A DNA stretch of 37,414 nucleotides. Origin: Candidatus Egerieimonas intestinavium. GTDB lineage: Bacteria; Bacillota; Clostridia; Lachnospirales; Lachnospiraceae. The stretch lies in contig DVHU01000025.1 in assembly GCA_018711815.1 (NCBI GenBank), forward strand, positions 1-37,414, in the 5' to 3' direction. The translations under genes were made by a program, and so were the position numbers. Positions 23,864 to 33,282 of the stretch are shown here, piece after piece; the first letter of the stretch is position 1; each line of letters begins with the position of its first letter. A model generated the notes under the pieces. It worked only from the letters and a program-made list of their open reading frames with translations. It was not told where the DNA came from and did not search any database.

Positions 23864-26150
23864 CGGGCACCTTCCTCTCCACAGCGGTAATCACCGGCAG
23901 AAGCTCCAGGACTTCATTTCCGTCTTCTTTCTCTTTTATCTGTTCTGTCTGATAGCGCACCTGCAGCAGCCCCGTATCCGGGCTCACATAGGGCGCCAGC
24001 TCATTGCCCACCAAAGTTCGGGATTCCCAGTCCTCCAGCAGATCGTATTTTTCTGTCTGCCAGTTGAACAGGGAAACCTCCCCGGTAAAGGGTATCTCGT
24101 AGGCGGTTTTCAGGGATTCCCTGGAAATAAACCGGAGCCGCTCCAAGGTTCCCTCCACCTGGTACTGGGCTTGTGTCTCCCCCTGGTTAATGTACATGCC
24201 CAGGGTAGTGGCATAGTCCTCATGGCCGTTCTTTCCCCGGTCCGCAAACCAGGGATCGTAGACTGCTCCCTCTCGGGTGAGCTCCACAGGAATCTCTGCC
24301 TGAAGAACAGATTTCCCGTACACCTCATACCCGGAGTCCATCTGGAAATCCAAGGTTCCATCCTCCACAAACCCCAGGAGCATTCCCCCGGTTCTGTCTG
24401 CCCGCTCCGTCCACTGGTAATAGATCTGCTGGTATTGAAGCTCCAGGAATTTCTCCCAATTTCTGTCCTTCTGCTGCAAATTTTCCCCAATTTTGTCCAG
24501 CCACGTCTCCTGGCTGGCAAAGATCACAGGTATATTCTCCAGGGACACCGTCTGTCCTGGCTGCAGATCGCCCAGGTAAGCCACCCCTTCTCTGCCTACA
24601 AGCAGCTGGGCGTCCGAAATCACATAGGGCGATCTATTGGTCACCGTCCCCTGAAGAGTCTCCTGGAAGCAGCTGACCTGGGCCTCCACCAGAGGCCCTC
24701 CCTCCTCCTGCCGCTCCAGGGTAAAATACATGGGCTGGAAGGTGGACACATCGGAAAACTGCAGGCGGGAGCTCTTCTCCCCCAGGCGCATGTTCATGGA
24801 AGGAAATCCCACCATCTGCTCCTCCCCATCCCAGTACAGAGCCGAGTAGGGCTGGTAGGGCAGCAGCTGATAGTCGGGATCCACATACAAAGTGTAACCG
24901 CCGTTGTAGGGCGCCTGGATTCCGCAGGTGGCCTGCAGGCTGATTTTTTCGCCCTTCTGCACATATCTGGCCTCGTACACCAGGAAGGGGGCGTGAATAC
25001 CATCCCGGTGTCCCAAAACCGCCAGCAGAAGCACTGTGGTCAGAGACGCGGCCAGAATCCCCCCGAAGAGATAATATCGGCGGTTCTTCTTCTTCAGAAT
25101 CAGATAAAGTCCCGGGCCTGCGATGACAATATAAAGAAGCAGAATCCCCAGATACAGCTTCACCGGCGGCGTACTCCTGATGGGCGCATTTTCCAGCACG
25201 TTGCTCTTCTCCCAGCCACTGTAGCTGTTTCCGTTCTCCTGGATCAGCCGGTCTAACCGTTCCCCGGAGATCATCTGCTCCACATCCTCTTTTAAGGTTT
25301 CCTCTGTGGTCTCAATCAGGAGGCCGCCCTGGCTCTCCCACCGCTCCAGAACCTCCCGCTGCTGTTGGCTTAGTCCCTCCAGCTGGCCCTCCTGGGCCAC
25401 GAAAACCTGCAGCTGATCCATCAGCTCCTGATCCTCCGGCACCTGGGACGCCTCCCAGGATATGGTCTTAAGATTCATAATATTTCCGCCGTTCTCCCCG
25501 GTGAAGCGCAGCTGCTGCAGGGCCGGTTCCAGATCCGTATCCCCGGAGAGCACTGCCGTGTAGATCTCATTTTCCCGGGGACTTTCCACATTCACCACCC
25601 CGGAGCTCAGCTCTTGCTCCTCCTGATCCAGAATCATCCAGCGAAAATTTCCTCCGTAGAAGGGCAGGGTAAGCTGAAAATTCACCTGAGCTTCCCCGTC
25701 CTCCCCGACGCCGATCTCCCGGCGGTAGCGGCAGATTTTGCTCTGATCGGTGGCGTTGCCGTCCGCCAAAAACAGTTTGGACAGGGAGGTCTCCAGGTCG
25801 AAGCTCATCCCGCTGTCGGTGACTGTCTCCAGCACTGCCTGATAACTCCCCGCAGGCCACTGGCTCAGCTGCAGCTCCACAGGGAAAGATCTGCAGTCCT
25901 TGACGGTACCCTCCGTACCGCAACTGACCTGCACCCGGCCCACGGTCCGGAGCTCCTGACTTATCTCCCCGGCGAGAGCTGTCATCCCTTCTAAGCTTTC
26001 CCGGTTCTCCCCAGCGTCAGGGTCCGCCGCACTTTCCTGGCCTTTCCCGCTGCCGAAAACCGTCTGGCTCCCGGACTCCGCCCCAAAAACAGCCGCAGCT
26101 CCCCAGCCCAGGACGGTGAGAAATATCGCTGCTCTGGCCAAATTTTTCAT
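23856..26150 (-). CDS. Unrecognised 764-residue membrane protein of the ABC module
   Basis: No family is recognised with confidence. Residues 1-24 look like a signal peptide (LARAAIFLTVLGWGAAAVFGAES). A large beta-rich, acidic extracellular region follows to about residue 320. Two membrane segments come next: LYLGILLLYIVIAGPGLYLIL (about 330-350), then after a KKKNRRYY loop FGGILAASLTTVLLLAVL. A second beta-rich region with many Tyr and Gln residues fills the C-terminus. That layout would place both soluble regions outside. The gene overlaps the kinase upstream (ATGA) and the ATPase downstream, so it is probably an accessory subunit or sensor of the same ABC exporter. The architecture faintly recalls GldG-like accessory proteins, but no motif proves it. 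Confidence 0.75.
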   Translation of the reverse strand: MKNLARAAIFLTVLGWGAAAVFGAESGSQTVFGSGKGQESAADPDAGENRESLEGMTALAGEISQELRTVGRVQVSCGTEGTVKDCRSFPVELQLSQWPAGSYQAVLETVTDSGMSFDLETSLSKLFLADGNATDQSKICRYRREIGVGEDGEAQVNFQLTLPFYGGNFRWMILDQEEQELSSGVVNVESPRENEIYTAVLSGDTDLEPALQQLRFTGENGGNIMNLKTISWEASQVPEDQELMDQLQVFVAQEGQLEGLSQQQREVLERWESQGGLLIETTEETLKEDVEQMISGERLDRLIQENGNSYSGWEKSNVLENAPIRSTPPVKLYLGILLLYIVIAGPGLYLILKKKNRRYYLFGGILAASLTTVLLLAVLGHRDGIHAPFLVYEARYVQKGEKISLQATCGIQAPYNGGYTLYVDPDYQLLPYQPYSALYWDGEEQMVGFPSMNMRLGEKSSRLQFSDVSTFQPMYFTLERQEEGGPLVEAQVSCFQETLQGTVTNRSPYVISDAQLLVGREGVAYLGDLQPGQTVSLENIPVIFASQETWLDKIGENLQQKDRNWEKFLELQYQQIYYQWTERADRTGGMLLGFVEDGTLDFQMDSGYEVYGKSVLQAEIPVELTREGAVYDPWFADRGKNGHEDYATTLGMYINQGETQAQYQVEGTLERLRFISRESLKTAYEIPFTGEVSLFNWQTEKYDLLEDWESRTLVGNELAPYVSPDTGLLQVRYQTEQIKEKEDGNEVLELLPVITAVERKVPDA

Positions 26151-27268
26151 TCGCTCTGCCCCTCCTTAATCTCTTCCTGTCTCAGGGGTATCCGCACGGT
26201 AAATACCGTGCCGTTTAAGTCGCTTTTTACCGAAACCTCCCCGTCGTGCAGATGGGCGATCTGCTCCACGATGGGAAGTCCCAGGCCGGTTCCGCCGGTA
26301 TCCTGGGACCGGGACTGATCCACCCGGTAAAACTTCTGGAAAATATGCTGCAGCTCCTCCGCCGGGATCACTTTGCCATAGTTGATCACCCGGGTGACCA
26401 CCGTGTTGTCCTCCACAGCCATCTCCACCCGGACCAGCTTCCCCTCCTTGCCGTACTTCACCGCGTTGCTCAGCAGGTTGTCGTAGAGCCGGGCCAGAAG
26501 ATTTCCGTCTCCCCACATGGGGATGGAGGTCTCCTGGCAGTAAAACTGGGCCTTTAAATGATTCTGCGCAAAGCTGGGAGAAAATTCATCCAGAAGCTGC
26601 TTCATCAGCTGCACCAGATCCAGCTTCCCCAGCTTCAGGGTCAGCTCCTTGTGGCGCAGCTTCACAAAGCCGAAGAGCTCCTCGGTCAGCTGCTGCATCC
26701 TGGCCGCCTTATCGTAGGCAATGTCCAGATACTGGCGCTTAGTCTCCTCGTCCAGATCCTGCCTCTCCCGAACCCAGCCCAGGTATCCCAGGATGGAAGT
26801 CAGCGGGGTGCGCAGGTCGTGGGCTACGCTGGAAATCAGGTCGTTGTTGGCGTGCTCCGCAACCCTCTCCCGCTCCATCACCAGCTTTACGTTCTCCTGC
26901 ATCCGGTTTAAGTTCCGGGCCATGCGGGCAAACTCGTCCTGTCCCCGCTCCGGAATCTTAATGTCAAAATTTCCGTCGGCAATCTGCTGTATGCCGCTGG
27001 TGATGGTCCGCAGATATTTCATGTAGGAGTGCAGCTGCAGGCTGAAGGTCACCACAAACACCAGTATCCCCACAAAAATCATCAGGGCGATTCTGGTGCC
27101 CGGGTTCACCCCGTCGGGCCCGATCCGCATACTCCGGTAACCCGACTGCCGCAGGTACTCCGAAATACTTTTCACCAGCTGGAAGGTGATCCATTCCGCC
27201 GCGCCGGTGACCAGGACGCTGATGGTGATGAAAAGCGCCATCCGCCCCTCAAATGTCTTAACCTTCAA
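26147..27268 (-). CDS. Sensor histidine kinase
   Basis: 373 residues. Membrane segments are at about 10-32 and 58-80, enclosing an external loop of about 25-30 residues. A HAMP domain (about 82-135) follows. The H-box is VAHDLRTPLTSILGYL, the N-box LYDNLLSNAVKYG and the G-box TGGTGLGLPIVEQI. All catalytic motifs are present. The layout resembles VanS-type kinases of Firmicutes. The start overlaps the regulator's end by 11 bases, and the stop overlaps the next gene as ATGA. It is the partner of the VanR-like regulator; the small sensor loop suggests it may sense through the adjacent membrane protein or ABC unit. Confidence 0.92.
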   Translation of the reverse strand: MKVKTFEGRMALFITISVLVTGAAEWITFQLVKSISEYLRQSGYRSMRIGPDGVNPGTRIALMIFVGILVFVVTFSLQLHSYMKYLRTITSGIQQIADGNFDIKIPERGQDEFARMARNLNRMQENVKLVMERERVAEHANNDLISSVAHDLRTPLTSILGYLGWVRERQDLDEETKRQYLDIAYDKAARMQQLTEELFGFVKLRHKELTLKLGKLDLVQLMKQLLDEFSPSFAQNHLKAQFYCQETSIPMWGDGNLLARLYDNLLSNAVKYGKEGKLVRVEMAVEDNTVVTRVINYGKVIPAEELQHIFQKFYRVDQSRSQDTGGTGLGLPIVEQIAHLHDGEVSVKSDLNGTVFTVRIPLRQEEIKEGQSE

Positions 27269-27959
27269 TTTTGTATCCTACCCCCCAGACCGTGGTGATG
27301 ATCTTGTCCACCCGGGCATCGTCCTGCATCTTTCCCCGCAGCCGGCGGATATGCACCATCACCGTGTTGTTGGCCTCATACACCTTCTCATGCCAAACCC
27401 GCTCGAAGATCTCATCGGTGGAAAATACCCGCCCCGGGTGGGAGGCCAGCAGGTAGAGAATGTCAAATTCTATGGGAGTCAGCTTCACCGTCTCCCCGTA
27501 AACCCGCACTTGGTGGGTCACCTTATCGATCTCCAGATTTTTCAGCACGATCCTCTGGGTATCCATCTTCTTCTGGTGGGCCGGATTCAGCTCCCGGTAA
27601 CGGCGCAGCTGAGATTTCACCCGGGCCATCAGCTCCAGGGGATTGAAGGGCTTGGACACGTAGTCGTCCGCCCCGGTGGAGAGCCCCAGAATCTTATCCA
27701 GCTCCTGAGTCTTGGCGCTGACGATAATAATGGGGATATTTTTATCCTCCCGCACCTTCCGGCACATTTCCAGGCCGTCAATCCCGGGCATCATCACGTC
27801 CAGCAGCAGCAAATCCACCTGCTCCCTATTGAGGATCTCCAGTCCCTCCTCGCCGTTGTATGCCTTCAATACTTCATAGCCGTCGCTGATCAGATAGATC
27901 TCCAGCAGATCGGCAATCTCCTTCTCATCATCTACCACTAAAATCCTTGTCTTTTCCAA
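27258..27959 (-). CDS. OmpR-family response regulator (VanR-like), TTG start
   Basis: 233 residues. The receiver domain has an acidic pocket in VVDDEKE, the phospho-acceptor Asp in LLLDVMMP (residue 54), Ser/Thr in VSAKT and Lys in VSKPF. The winged-helix output domain ends with MVHIRRLRGKM and GVGYKIEG. The reading frame begins with TTG, preceded by CAGGAGGTGCGCC at good spacing, and this starts the receiver without excess residues; no nearby ATG fits. It is first of five overlapping genes and probably controls its own operon. Confidence 0.92.
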   Translation of the reverse strand: MEKTRILVVDDEKEIADLLEIYLISDGYEVLKAYNGEEGLEILNREQVDLLLLDVMMPGIDGLEMCRKVREDKNIPIIIVSAKTQELDKILGLSTGADDYVSKPFNPLELMARVKSQLRRYRELNPAHQKKMDTQRIVLKNLEIDKVTHQVRVYGETVKLTPIEFDILYLLASHPGRVFSTDEIFERVWHEKVYEANNTVMVHIRRLRGKMQDDARVDKIITTVWGVGYKIEG

Positions 27960-28055
27960 GGCGCACCTCCTGTCTTTTGTCTGCTACGATTCTACCATGA
28001 AAGGGCAAGGCAAGTCCTTACTTTTTTCTGAAGAAAAAAATGCAATTACAGCCAT

Positions 28056-28124
28056 GGGGGTGTCTCCAAAAGCAGCGCTTCCATAAATAATCTATCCGGA
28101 AGCCTTCGCTTTTGGGGCACCCCC
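28056..28124. repeat. Long hairpin between ppk and the five-gene ABC operon
   Basis: GGGGGTG (28056-28062) pairs with CACCCCC (28118-28124), CCAAAAGC with GCTTTTGG, and an inner TTCC with GGAA. On the minus strand it follows ppk, with a T-run only about 14 bases later, so termination of ppk is likely but not classic. The remaining gap down to 27960 holds the leader of the response regulator. Confidence 0.7.
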
Positions 28125-28173
28125 ACGTCTCTTTACAAATTATATGGCTGTCCCGCAGCCCCCGTCGGCGGCT

Positions 28174-30351
28174 CTATTCCTCGCTCTGGGGCTCCGCAGG
28201 GATAAATACCCGGTTGTCCTTCAGGGCATCCGGCCTCTTTGCCTGCCGGGTAGCCTCCTGACAGAAATATTCCTGGGCGTTTAGAGGAGCGTTTCCCCGG
28301 CGGTTTACCCGGTGGTAAGTGCCGTCCTCCTTGAGCACCCGGGCCTTCACATTGTCCCCCAGCTGAATATCCAGGATATGCTTCACCTGACTGCGGATCT
28401 GCTGATCCTCCAGGGGAAATACGATCTCCACCCGCTTGTCCAGATTTCTGGGCATCCAGTCGGCGCTGCCCATATACATCTCCTCGCTGCCCCCGGCCAG
28501 GAAATAGAATATCCGGGCATGCTCCAGGAAATTGCCCACGATGGAGCGAACGGTGATATTCTCGCTGACTCCGGGGATTCCCGTCTTCAGGCAGCAGATT
28601 CCCCGGACAATCAGATCAATCTTCACTCCGGCGGCGGAAGCCGCGTAGAGGGCCGCGATAATCTCCTGGTCGCAGAGGGAATTAATCTTGGCGATGATCC
28701 GGGCCGGCTCCCCCTTCAGGGCGTTTCTCTTCTCCATCTCAATCATATGCAGGAACCGATCCCGCATCCACAGGGGCGCCACGATCAGCTTATTCCAGGT
28801 TCGGGGCTCCGAGTAGCCGGAGAGCATGTTAAATACTGCCGTGGCGTCCTCTCCGATCCTGGCGTCGCAGGTCAAAAGGCCGCAGTCCGTGTACAGCTTG
28901 GCCGTGGAATCATTGTAGTTTCCTGTCCCCAGGTGCACATACCGGCGGATACCGGTCTCCTCCCGGCGAACCACCAGCGTGATCTTGCTGTGGGTCTTTA
29001 ATCCCAGCAGGCCGTAAATCACGTTGCAGCCGGCCTTCTCCAGCATCTTGGCCCAGACAATATTATTTTCCTCGTCAAAGCGGGCCTTCAGCTCCACCAG
29101 CACGGAGACCTGCTTGCCGTTCTCCGCCGCCTGGGCCAGGGCCGCGATGATCGGCGAATTTCCGCTGACCCGGTAGAGAGTCTGCTTGATGGCCAGCACA
29201 TTGGGATCCCGGGAGGCCTGCCGCACGAAGTCCACCACCGGGTCAAAGCTCATGTAGGGGTGATGCAGGAGGATGTCTCCCTTGCGGATGTTGGTGAAAA
29301 TATCATCCTCATTCATCAGGGCCGGCACCGCCGCCGGGGTGTAGCCCGGCGTTTTAAATTCCTCATAGCCCTTCATGCCGTACATCTTCATCAGGAAGGT
29401 GAGATCCAGAGGACCGTCGATGCTGTAGATATCCTCCTCCTCCACCTTGAACTCTGTCTTGAGGATTTTCAGCAGCCGCTTGTCCATGGAGCTGTCCGCC
29501 TCCAGGCGGATAACCTCGCCCCACTGGCGCTGCTTCAGGGATTTCTGGATCTCCCGCAGCAGATCCTCCGCCTCGTCCTCGTCGATGGACAGATCGGCGT
29601 TTCGCATTACCCGGTAAGGATGGGCGCAGACCACGTCGTAGCTCATGAATAGGTGCTCCATGTTTCTGCGGATGATCTCCTCCAGCAGGATCACCGCCTT
29701 TTTCCCCTCCTGCTCCGAGGGAATCTCCACGATCCTGGGCAGGACGGAGGGCACCTGCACGGTGGCAAACTCCAGCTTCTCCTTTTTCCGCTCCTTTTTA
29801 TCCATGCCCTGCTTCTTGGGCAGCTCCAGATCCGGCTTTCTGCGGATCAGGGCCCCGATATTCAGGGATTTATTTCTGATCAGAGGGAAGGGCCGGGAGG
29901 AATCCATGGCCATGGGCGTCACCACCGGGTAGACATTTTCCTCAAAATAGCGGTCCACATACTCCTTCTGGCGCTGGCTCAGCTGCTCGTGGCTCTCCAG
30001 CACGTCCAAACCGATATCGGAAAGCCTGGGCAGCAGGGACTGACGCCAGGTCTTATACTGGCTCTGCACCAGATTGTGGGCCTCCGCGCTGATGGCCGCC
30101 AGCTGCTCCGGGGCTGTCATCCCCGCGATGTCCGGCTTCAGATAGCCCGCGTTTACCATATCCTGGAGAGAGGCCACGCGGATCATGAAAAATTCATCCA
30201 GGTTGGAGGCGGTGATGCTTAAGAACTTCAACCGCTCGAAGAGAGGCAGCTGCTTATCCTTGGCCTCGCTGAGCACCCGTTCATTGAAGCTCAGCCAGGA
30301 GAGCTCCCGGTTCCAGTAATATCCCGGCTGCAAATAGTCGCTGTTATTCAT
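28174..30351 (-). CDS. ppk: Polyphosphate kinase 1
   Basis: 725 residues, the normal length for PPK1. The N-terminal domain opens with YYWNRELSWLSFNERVL and LKFLSITASNLDEFFMIRVA. The catalytic C-terminal domains contain KQTLYRVSGNSPI, the Arg-rich ARFDEENNIVWAKMLEKAG, and the active-site histidine segment RYVHLGTGNYND. The enzyme polymerises the terminal phosphate of ATP into polyphosphate and reverses this at high ADP, acting at the membrane or in the cytoplasm. It begins 12 bases after the Ppx/GppA stop, with GAGGAAAACC before ATG, so synthesis and degradation genes are co-transcribed. Confidence 0.96.
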   Translation of the reverse strand: MNNSDYLQPGYYWNRELSWLSFNERVLSEAKDKQLPLFERLKFLSITASNLDEFFMIRVASLQDMVNAGYLKPDIAGMTAPEQLAAISAEAHNLVQSQYKTWRQSLLPRLSDIGLDVLESHEQLSQRQKEYVDRYFEENVYPVVTPMAMDSSRPFPLIRNKSLNIGALIRRKPDLELPKKQGMDKKERKKEKLEFATVQVPSVLPRIVEIPSEQEGKKAVILLEEIIRRNMEHLFMSYDVVCAHPYRVMRNADLSIDEDEAEDLLREIQKSLKQRQWGEVIRLEADSSMDKRLLKILKTEFKVEEEDIYSIDGPLDLTFLMKMYGMKGYEEFKTPGYTPAAVPALMNEDDIFTNIRKGDILLHHPYMSFDPVVDFVRQASRDPNVLAIKQTLYRVSGNSPIIAALAQAAENGKQVSVLVELKARFDEENNIVWAKMLEKAGCNVIYGLLGLKTHSKITLVVRREETGIRRYVHLGTGNYNDSTAKLYTDCGLLTCDARIGEDATAVFNMLSGYSEPRTWNKLIVAPLWMRDRFLHMIEMEKRNALKGEPARIIAKINSLCDQEIIAALYAASAAGVKIDLIVRGICCLKTGIPGVSENITVRSIVGNFLEHARIFYFLAGGSEEMYMGSADWMPRNLDKRVEIVFPLEDQQIRSQVKHILDIQLGDNVKARVLKEDGTYHRVNRRGNAPLNAQEYFCQEATRQAKRPDALKDNRVFIPAEPQSEE

Positions 30352-30363
30352 GGTTTTCCTCCT

Positions 30364-31911
30364 CTATTTCCTGTTTAGTTTCAGCACTGGGCGTATATTA
30401 TATACTTCCTCAAAGAAATCCAGCTTGTCCTGCAGAAGTCCCTGCTCCAGGGTAAAGTCCTTGTTGAGCTCCAGGTAGAGCAGCAGCTTATCCTCCTTGA
30501 CCACCGCCCGCAGGCTGGTGATCTTCTGCAGATGGCTGCGGTCCAGGGCGTTGGCCAGCCGCAGAATGGCCGTCAGCTTGGCGATCAGCAGGTAATCCTC
30601 CGGGCTGATATCCGAGGTAATGCCCATCTCCTGGTAATAGGTAAATTTCGTGGTGTTAAACCGCACAATATGGGCGATCAGATTTCTCTCCCGGTGGGAA
30701 AGGCCGATGATCTCCGTGGCCATAATAATGTTGTAGGAACAGTCCGCATAATTGCTCAGGGAAATATATTTCCCGCAGTCGTGCAGATGGATGGCGATCT
30801 CCAGCAGCAGCCGCTCCCGCTGCCCCATGCCGTGAATCTTCTTCATACTGTTGAAAATCTTCACCGCCAGCATGTCCATGTGCATGATGTGGGGCTTGCT
30901 GACCCCGTAGCGCTTGCCGATATTTCTGGCCGCCATCAGAATGTCATTTTCAAAATTGTGGGCGGGCTTAATGATCTGATGCTTCTCCGCGTAGTCGTAG
31001 GCGATACCGTCCGTCAGCTCGATGCCCGGAGTCCAGATGGTGGTGGCGTCCAGCTCCTGGATCATGCGCTTGTAAATGATGGCCGCCGGTATCATCAGGG
31101 TGGCGTACTCTAAGGGCAGATCCATCTTCACCGCCAGCTCCATGGGAGAATGGCCCACCACGGCCCCGTACCACTTCTGGAAGGCCTCCCGGCTCACGTT
31201 CCGGGTCAGGTCGCTCTTGTGGCTGAATCTCTGGGCCATGATCCAGTCGGTAAAATAATCCCCCACCAGGATGACATTCTCAATCTTCCGATCCTTCAGG
31301 TGAATCTTCTTAAAGCTGTTGAGCTCGTTTTGAATCAGCTCCTGCACCAGCTCCTCATAGTGGGTGGTGGAGGGCTCCACAGGAGCCAGCCGCTCCCGCA
31401 CCCGCAGGCTTCCCAGCTTCAAATTCTGGGTAGTCACCAGGGTATCCTTGTCAAAGAGAGAAATCTGGATGCTTCCGCCCCCCACGTCCAGGATGGCGGT
31501 TCCCTTTTCAATGATCTTGTGAAAATCATTTTCCCGCAGGGCAATGGACTTATAGCCCAGGAACCGCTGCTCCGAGTTGCTTAAGATATCCACCTTAAGC
31601 CCAGTGGTCTGATAGATATGCTCCAGAATCATCAGGACATTCTCCGCCTCCCTAAGGGCGCTGGTGGCGCAGGCCCGGTAACCCTTCACCTGGTAGCCCT
31701 CCATGATTCCGCAGAAATCCTTCAGCACCAGGCACAGCTCCCGCACCAACTTTTTTCCTATCCTGCCGGTGCCGTAGGAATCCTTCCCCAGCTCCATCCG
31801 GTGACGAACCTGGTCGATGGAGCGGATCCCGTACTTCCTGGAAAGCTCAAATATTTCCATATTAACGCTGTACGAGCCTATCTCGATGGCCGCAAACGTA
31901 CTGATCTGCAT
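30364..31911 (-). CDS. ppx: Ppx/GppA phosphatase with C-terminal HD domain
   Basis: 515 residues. The N-terminal actin-like ATPase-fold halves carry FAAIEIGSYSVNMEIFEL and DVGGGSIQISLF, the phosphate-binding loops of exopolyphosphatase/pppGpp phosphatase. The middle domain ends near residue 310. The C-terminal HD-type domain includes HLHDCGKYISLSNYADCSYNII and SHRERNLIAHIVRFN. Expected activity is stepwise release of phosphate from polyphosphate, possibly also pppGpp to ppGpp. The ATG at 31911 is preferred over the frame's earlier ATG because AGAGGTGTAGCT precedes it. Its neighbour ppk makes the substrate. The first conserved Asp of the family reads Glu here (AIEIGS), a variation seen in this clade. 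Confidence 0.9.
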   Translation of the reverse strand: MQISTFAAIEIGSYSVNMEIFELSRKYGIRSIDQVRHRMELGKDSYGTGRIGKKLVRELCLVLKDFCGIMEGYQVKGYRACATSALREAENVLMILEHIYQTTGLKVDILSNSEQRFLGYKSIALRENDFHKIIEKGTAILDVGGGSIQISLFDKDTLVTTQNLKLGSLRVRERLAPVEPSTTHYEELVQELIQNELNSFKKIHLKDRKIENVILVGDYFTDWIMAQRFSHKSDLTRNVSREAFQKWYGAVVGHSPMELAVKMDLPLEYATLMIPAAIIYKRMIQELDATTIWTPGIELTDGIAYDYAEKHQIIKPAHNFENDILMAARNIGKRYGVSKPHIMHMDMLAVKIFNSMKKIHGMGQRERLLLEIAIHLHDCGKYISLSNYADCSYNIIMATEIIGLSHRERNLIAHIVRFNTTKFTYYQEMGITSDISPEDYLLIAKLTAILRLANALDRSHLQKITSLRAVVKEDKLLLYLELNKDFTLEQGLLQDKLDFFEEVYNIRPVLKLNRK

Positions 31912-31966
31912 AGCTACACCTCTCATTCTTTTGACGGGCAGGCTTTACAAAAATCCCGCCGCTTTT

Positions 31967-33262
31967 CTATTTCTGCTGTCCCAGCAGGTAGTCAATAAAC
32001 TGCTGCGCCGTTCTGCCGGAGAGTCCTCCGTGGCTGACCTCCCACTTGTTGGCCTCCGCCAGCAGCTCCTCCTCCCCAATCCGGAGGCTGCTGCGCTGGG
32101 CCAGGGCCTTCACAATAGCCTGAAACTCCTTCTTATCCGGCGCGCAGAAGAAGATGGTCACGCCGAACCGGGATACCAGGGAAAGCTTCTCCTGCACCGT
32201 GTCGGAGGAGTGCAGCTGGTCTCTTCTGCCCTCCTTGTCCGCGAAGCTCTCCTTAATCAGATGGCGGCGGTTGGAGGTGGCATAGATGAGGATATTGTCC
32301 GGCTTCTTTTCCAGCCCTCCCTCGATGACCGCCTTCAGATACTTGTACTCGGTCTCAAATTCCTCAAAGGACAGGTCGTCCATATAAATGATAAACTTAT
32401 AATTTCTGTTTTTAATCTGGGCAATCACATCATTGAGATAGCAGAACTGATGCTTATAAATCTCGATGATCCGCAGGCCCTTATCGTAATACTGATTGAG
32501 GATTCCCTTGATGCTGGAGGATTTGCCCGTGCCCGCGTCTCCAAAGAGCAGGCAGTTGTTGGCCCGGCGGCCCTCCACAAAGGCCTCCGTGTTGTCGATG
32601 AGCTTCTTTTTGGCAATCTCGTACCCCACCAGGTCATCCAGGTGCACATGGGCAATGTTGGTGATGGGCACGATCTCTGCCGCCCCCCGTTCTCCCTCCT
32701 GTACCCGGAAGGCCTTGTGAAGCCCCAGCTTGCCCACGCCGAAGTCCCGATAGAAATCCACCACCTCTGTCATGAATTCTTCCGTGCTCCCGGCCTCCCC
32801 CAGCCTCCGGCTCAGGGTGCAGATCCGATCCCGGATCCTCCGGTTAAACAGCTTGCCGTCCCCGCTGACCGGCACGTAATTCTCAATAACCGCCAGATCC
32901 CCGTGGTGGTAGACCCGGTCGAAAAAGCTTAAATCCGTCTCGAAAAGCTCCCGGATAATGGCAAAATCATGGCGGGCCAGCTGGCTTACGCTGCCCTCCA
33001 CCGGCCCCACAATCTCGCAGGCCCGGGAAAAGGCGTTCTCATGATTTACCAAAAGATAGGTGAGATAATCCTGCCAGAGGTTGCCGGAGAAGCCGTAATC
33101 CGCGGCCATCTCCACCAGGCCGTTGAGACACCGGTAGAAAGACTCCCGATGCTCCAGGAGCCAGTCCTCATCCTCCGCCCGGTCGATGAGCCCGCACATC
33201 TCCGTCAAAATCCAATCCTGGGAAAAGTTACGGTATAAAATGCACTGTGAAATTCTCGTCAT
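31967..33262 (-). CDS. DUF815-type P-loop ATPase
   Basis: 431 residues. A helical N-terminal region (about 1-190) precedes an AAA-like ATPase core: Walker A FGDAGTGKSSSIKGIL, Walker B FIIYMDDLSFEEFE, sensor-1-like IYATSNRRHLI and RDQLHSSDTVQEKLSLVSRFGVTI. This combination identifies the DUF815 family of DnaA/AAA-related ATPases, which have no established substrate. Length is normal and the motifs are intact. The gene starts 20 bases after pheA and is followed 55 bases later by ppx, so it seems part of one operon. No membrane segment or DNA-binding motif is obvious. Confidence 0.9.
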   Translation of the reverse strand: MTRISQCILYRNFSQDWILTEMCGLIDRAEDEDWLLEHRESFYRCLNGLVEMAADYGFSGNLWQDYLTYLLVNHENAFSRACEIVGPVEGSVSQLARHDFAIIRELFETDLSFFDRVYHHGDLAVIENYVPVSGDGKLFNRRIRDRICTLSRRLGEAGSTEEFMTEVVDFYRDFGVGKLGLHKAFRVQEGERGAAEIVPITNIAHVHLDDLVGYEIAKKKLIDNTEAFVEGRRANNCLLFGDAGTGKSSSIKGILNQYYDKGLRIIEIYKHQFCYLNDVIAQIKNRNYKFIIYMDDLSFEEFETEYKYLKAVIEGGLEKKPDNILIYATSNRRHLIKESFADKEGRRDQLHSSDTVQEKLSLVSRFGVTIFFCAPDKKEFQAIVKALAQRSSLRIGEEELLAEANKWEVSHGGLSGRTAQQFIDYLLGQQK

Positions 33263-33282
33263 GTCCCTCTCCTCCTGCTTCC

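Noticed and set aside
23724-25256. 510-codon open frame antisense to the 764-residue membrane protein
   Set aside because: Lies opposite a well-supported gene with overlapping neighbours; His/Gln/Leu-rich composition is typical of the complement of GC-rich coding DNA, and no domain is seen.
31817-32932. 371-codon plus-strand frame over the Ppx and DUF815 genes
   Set aside because: Spans two real genes on the other strand and shows no recognisable domain.
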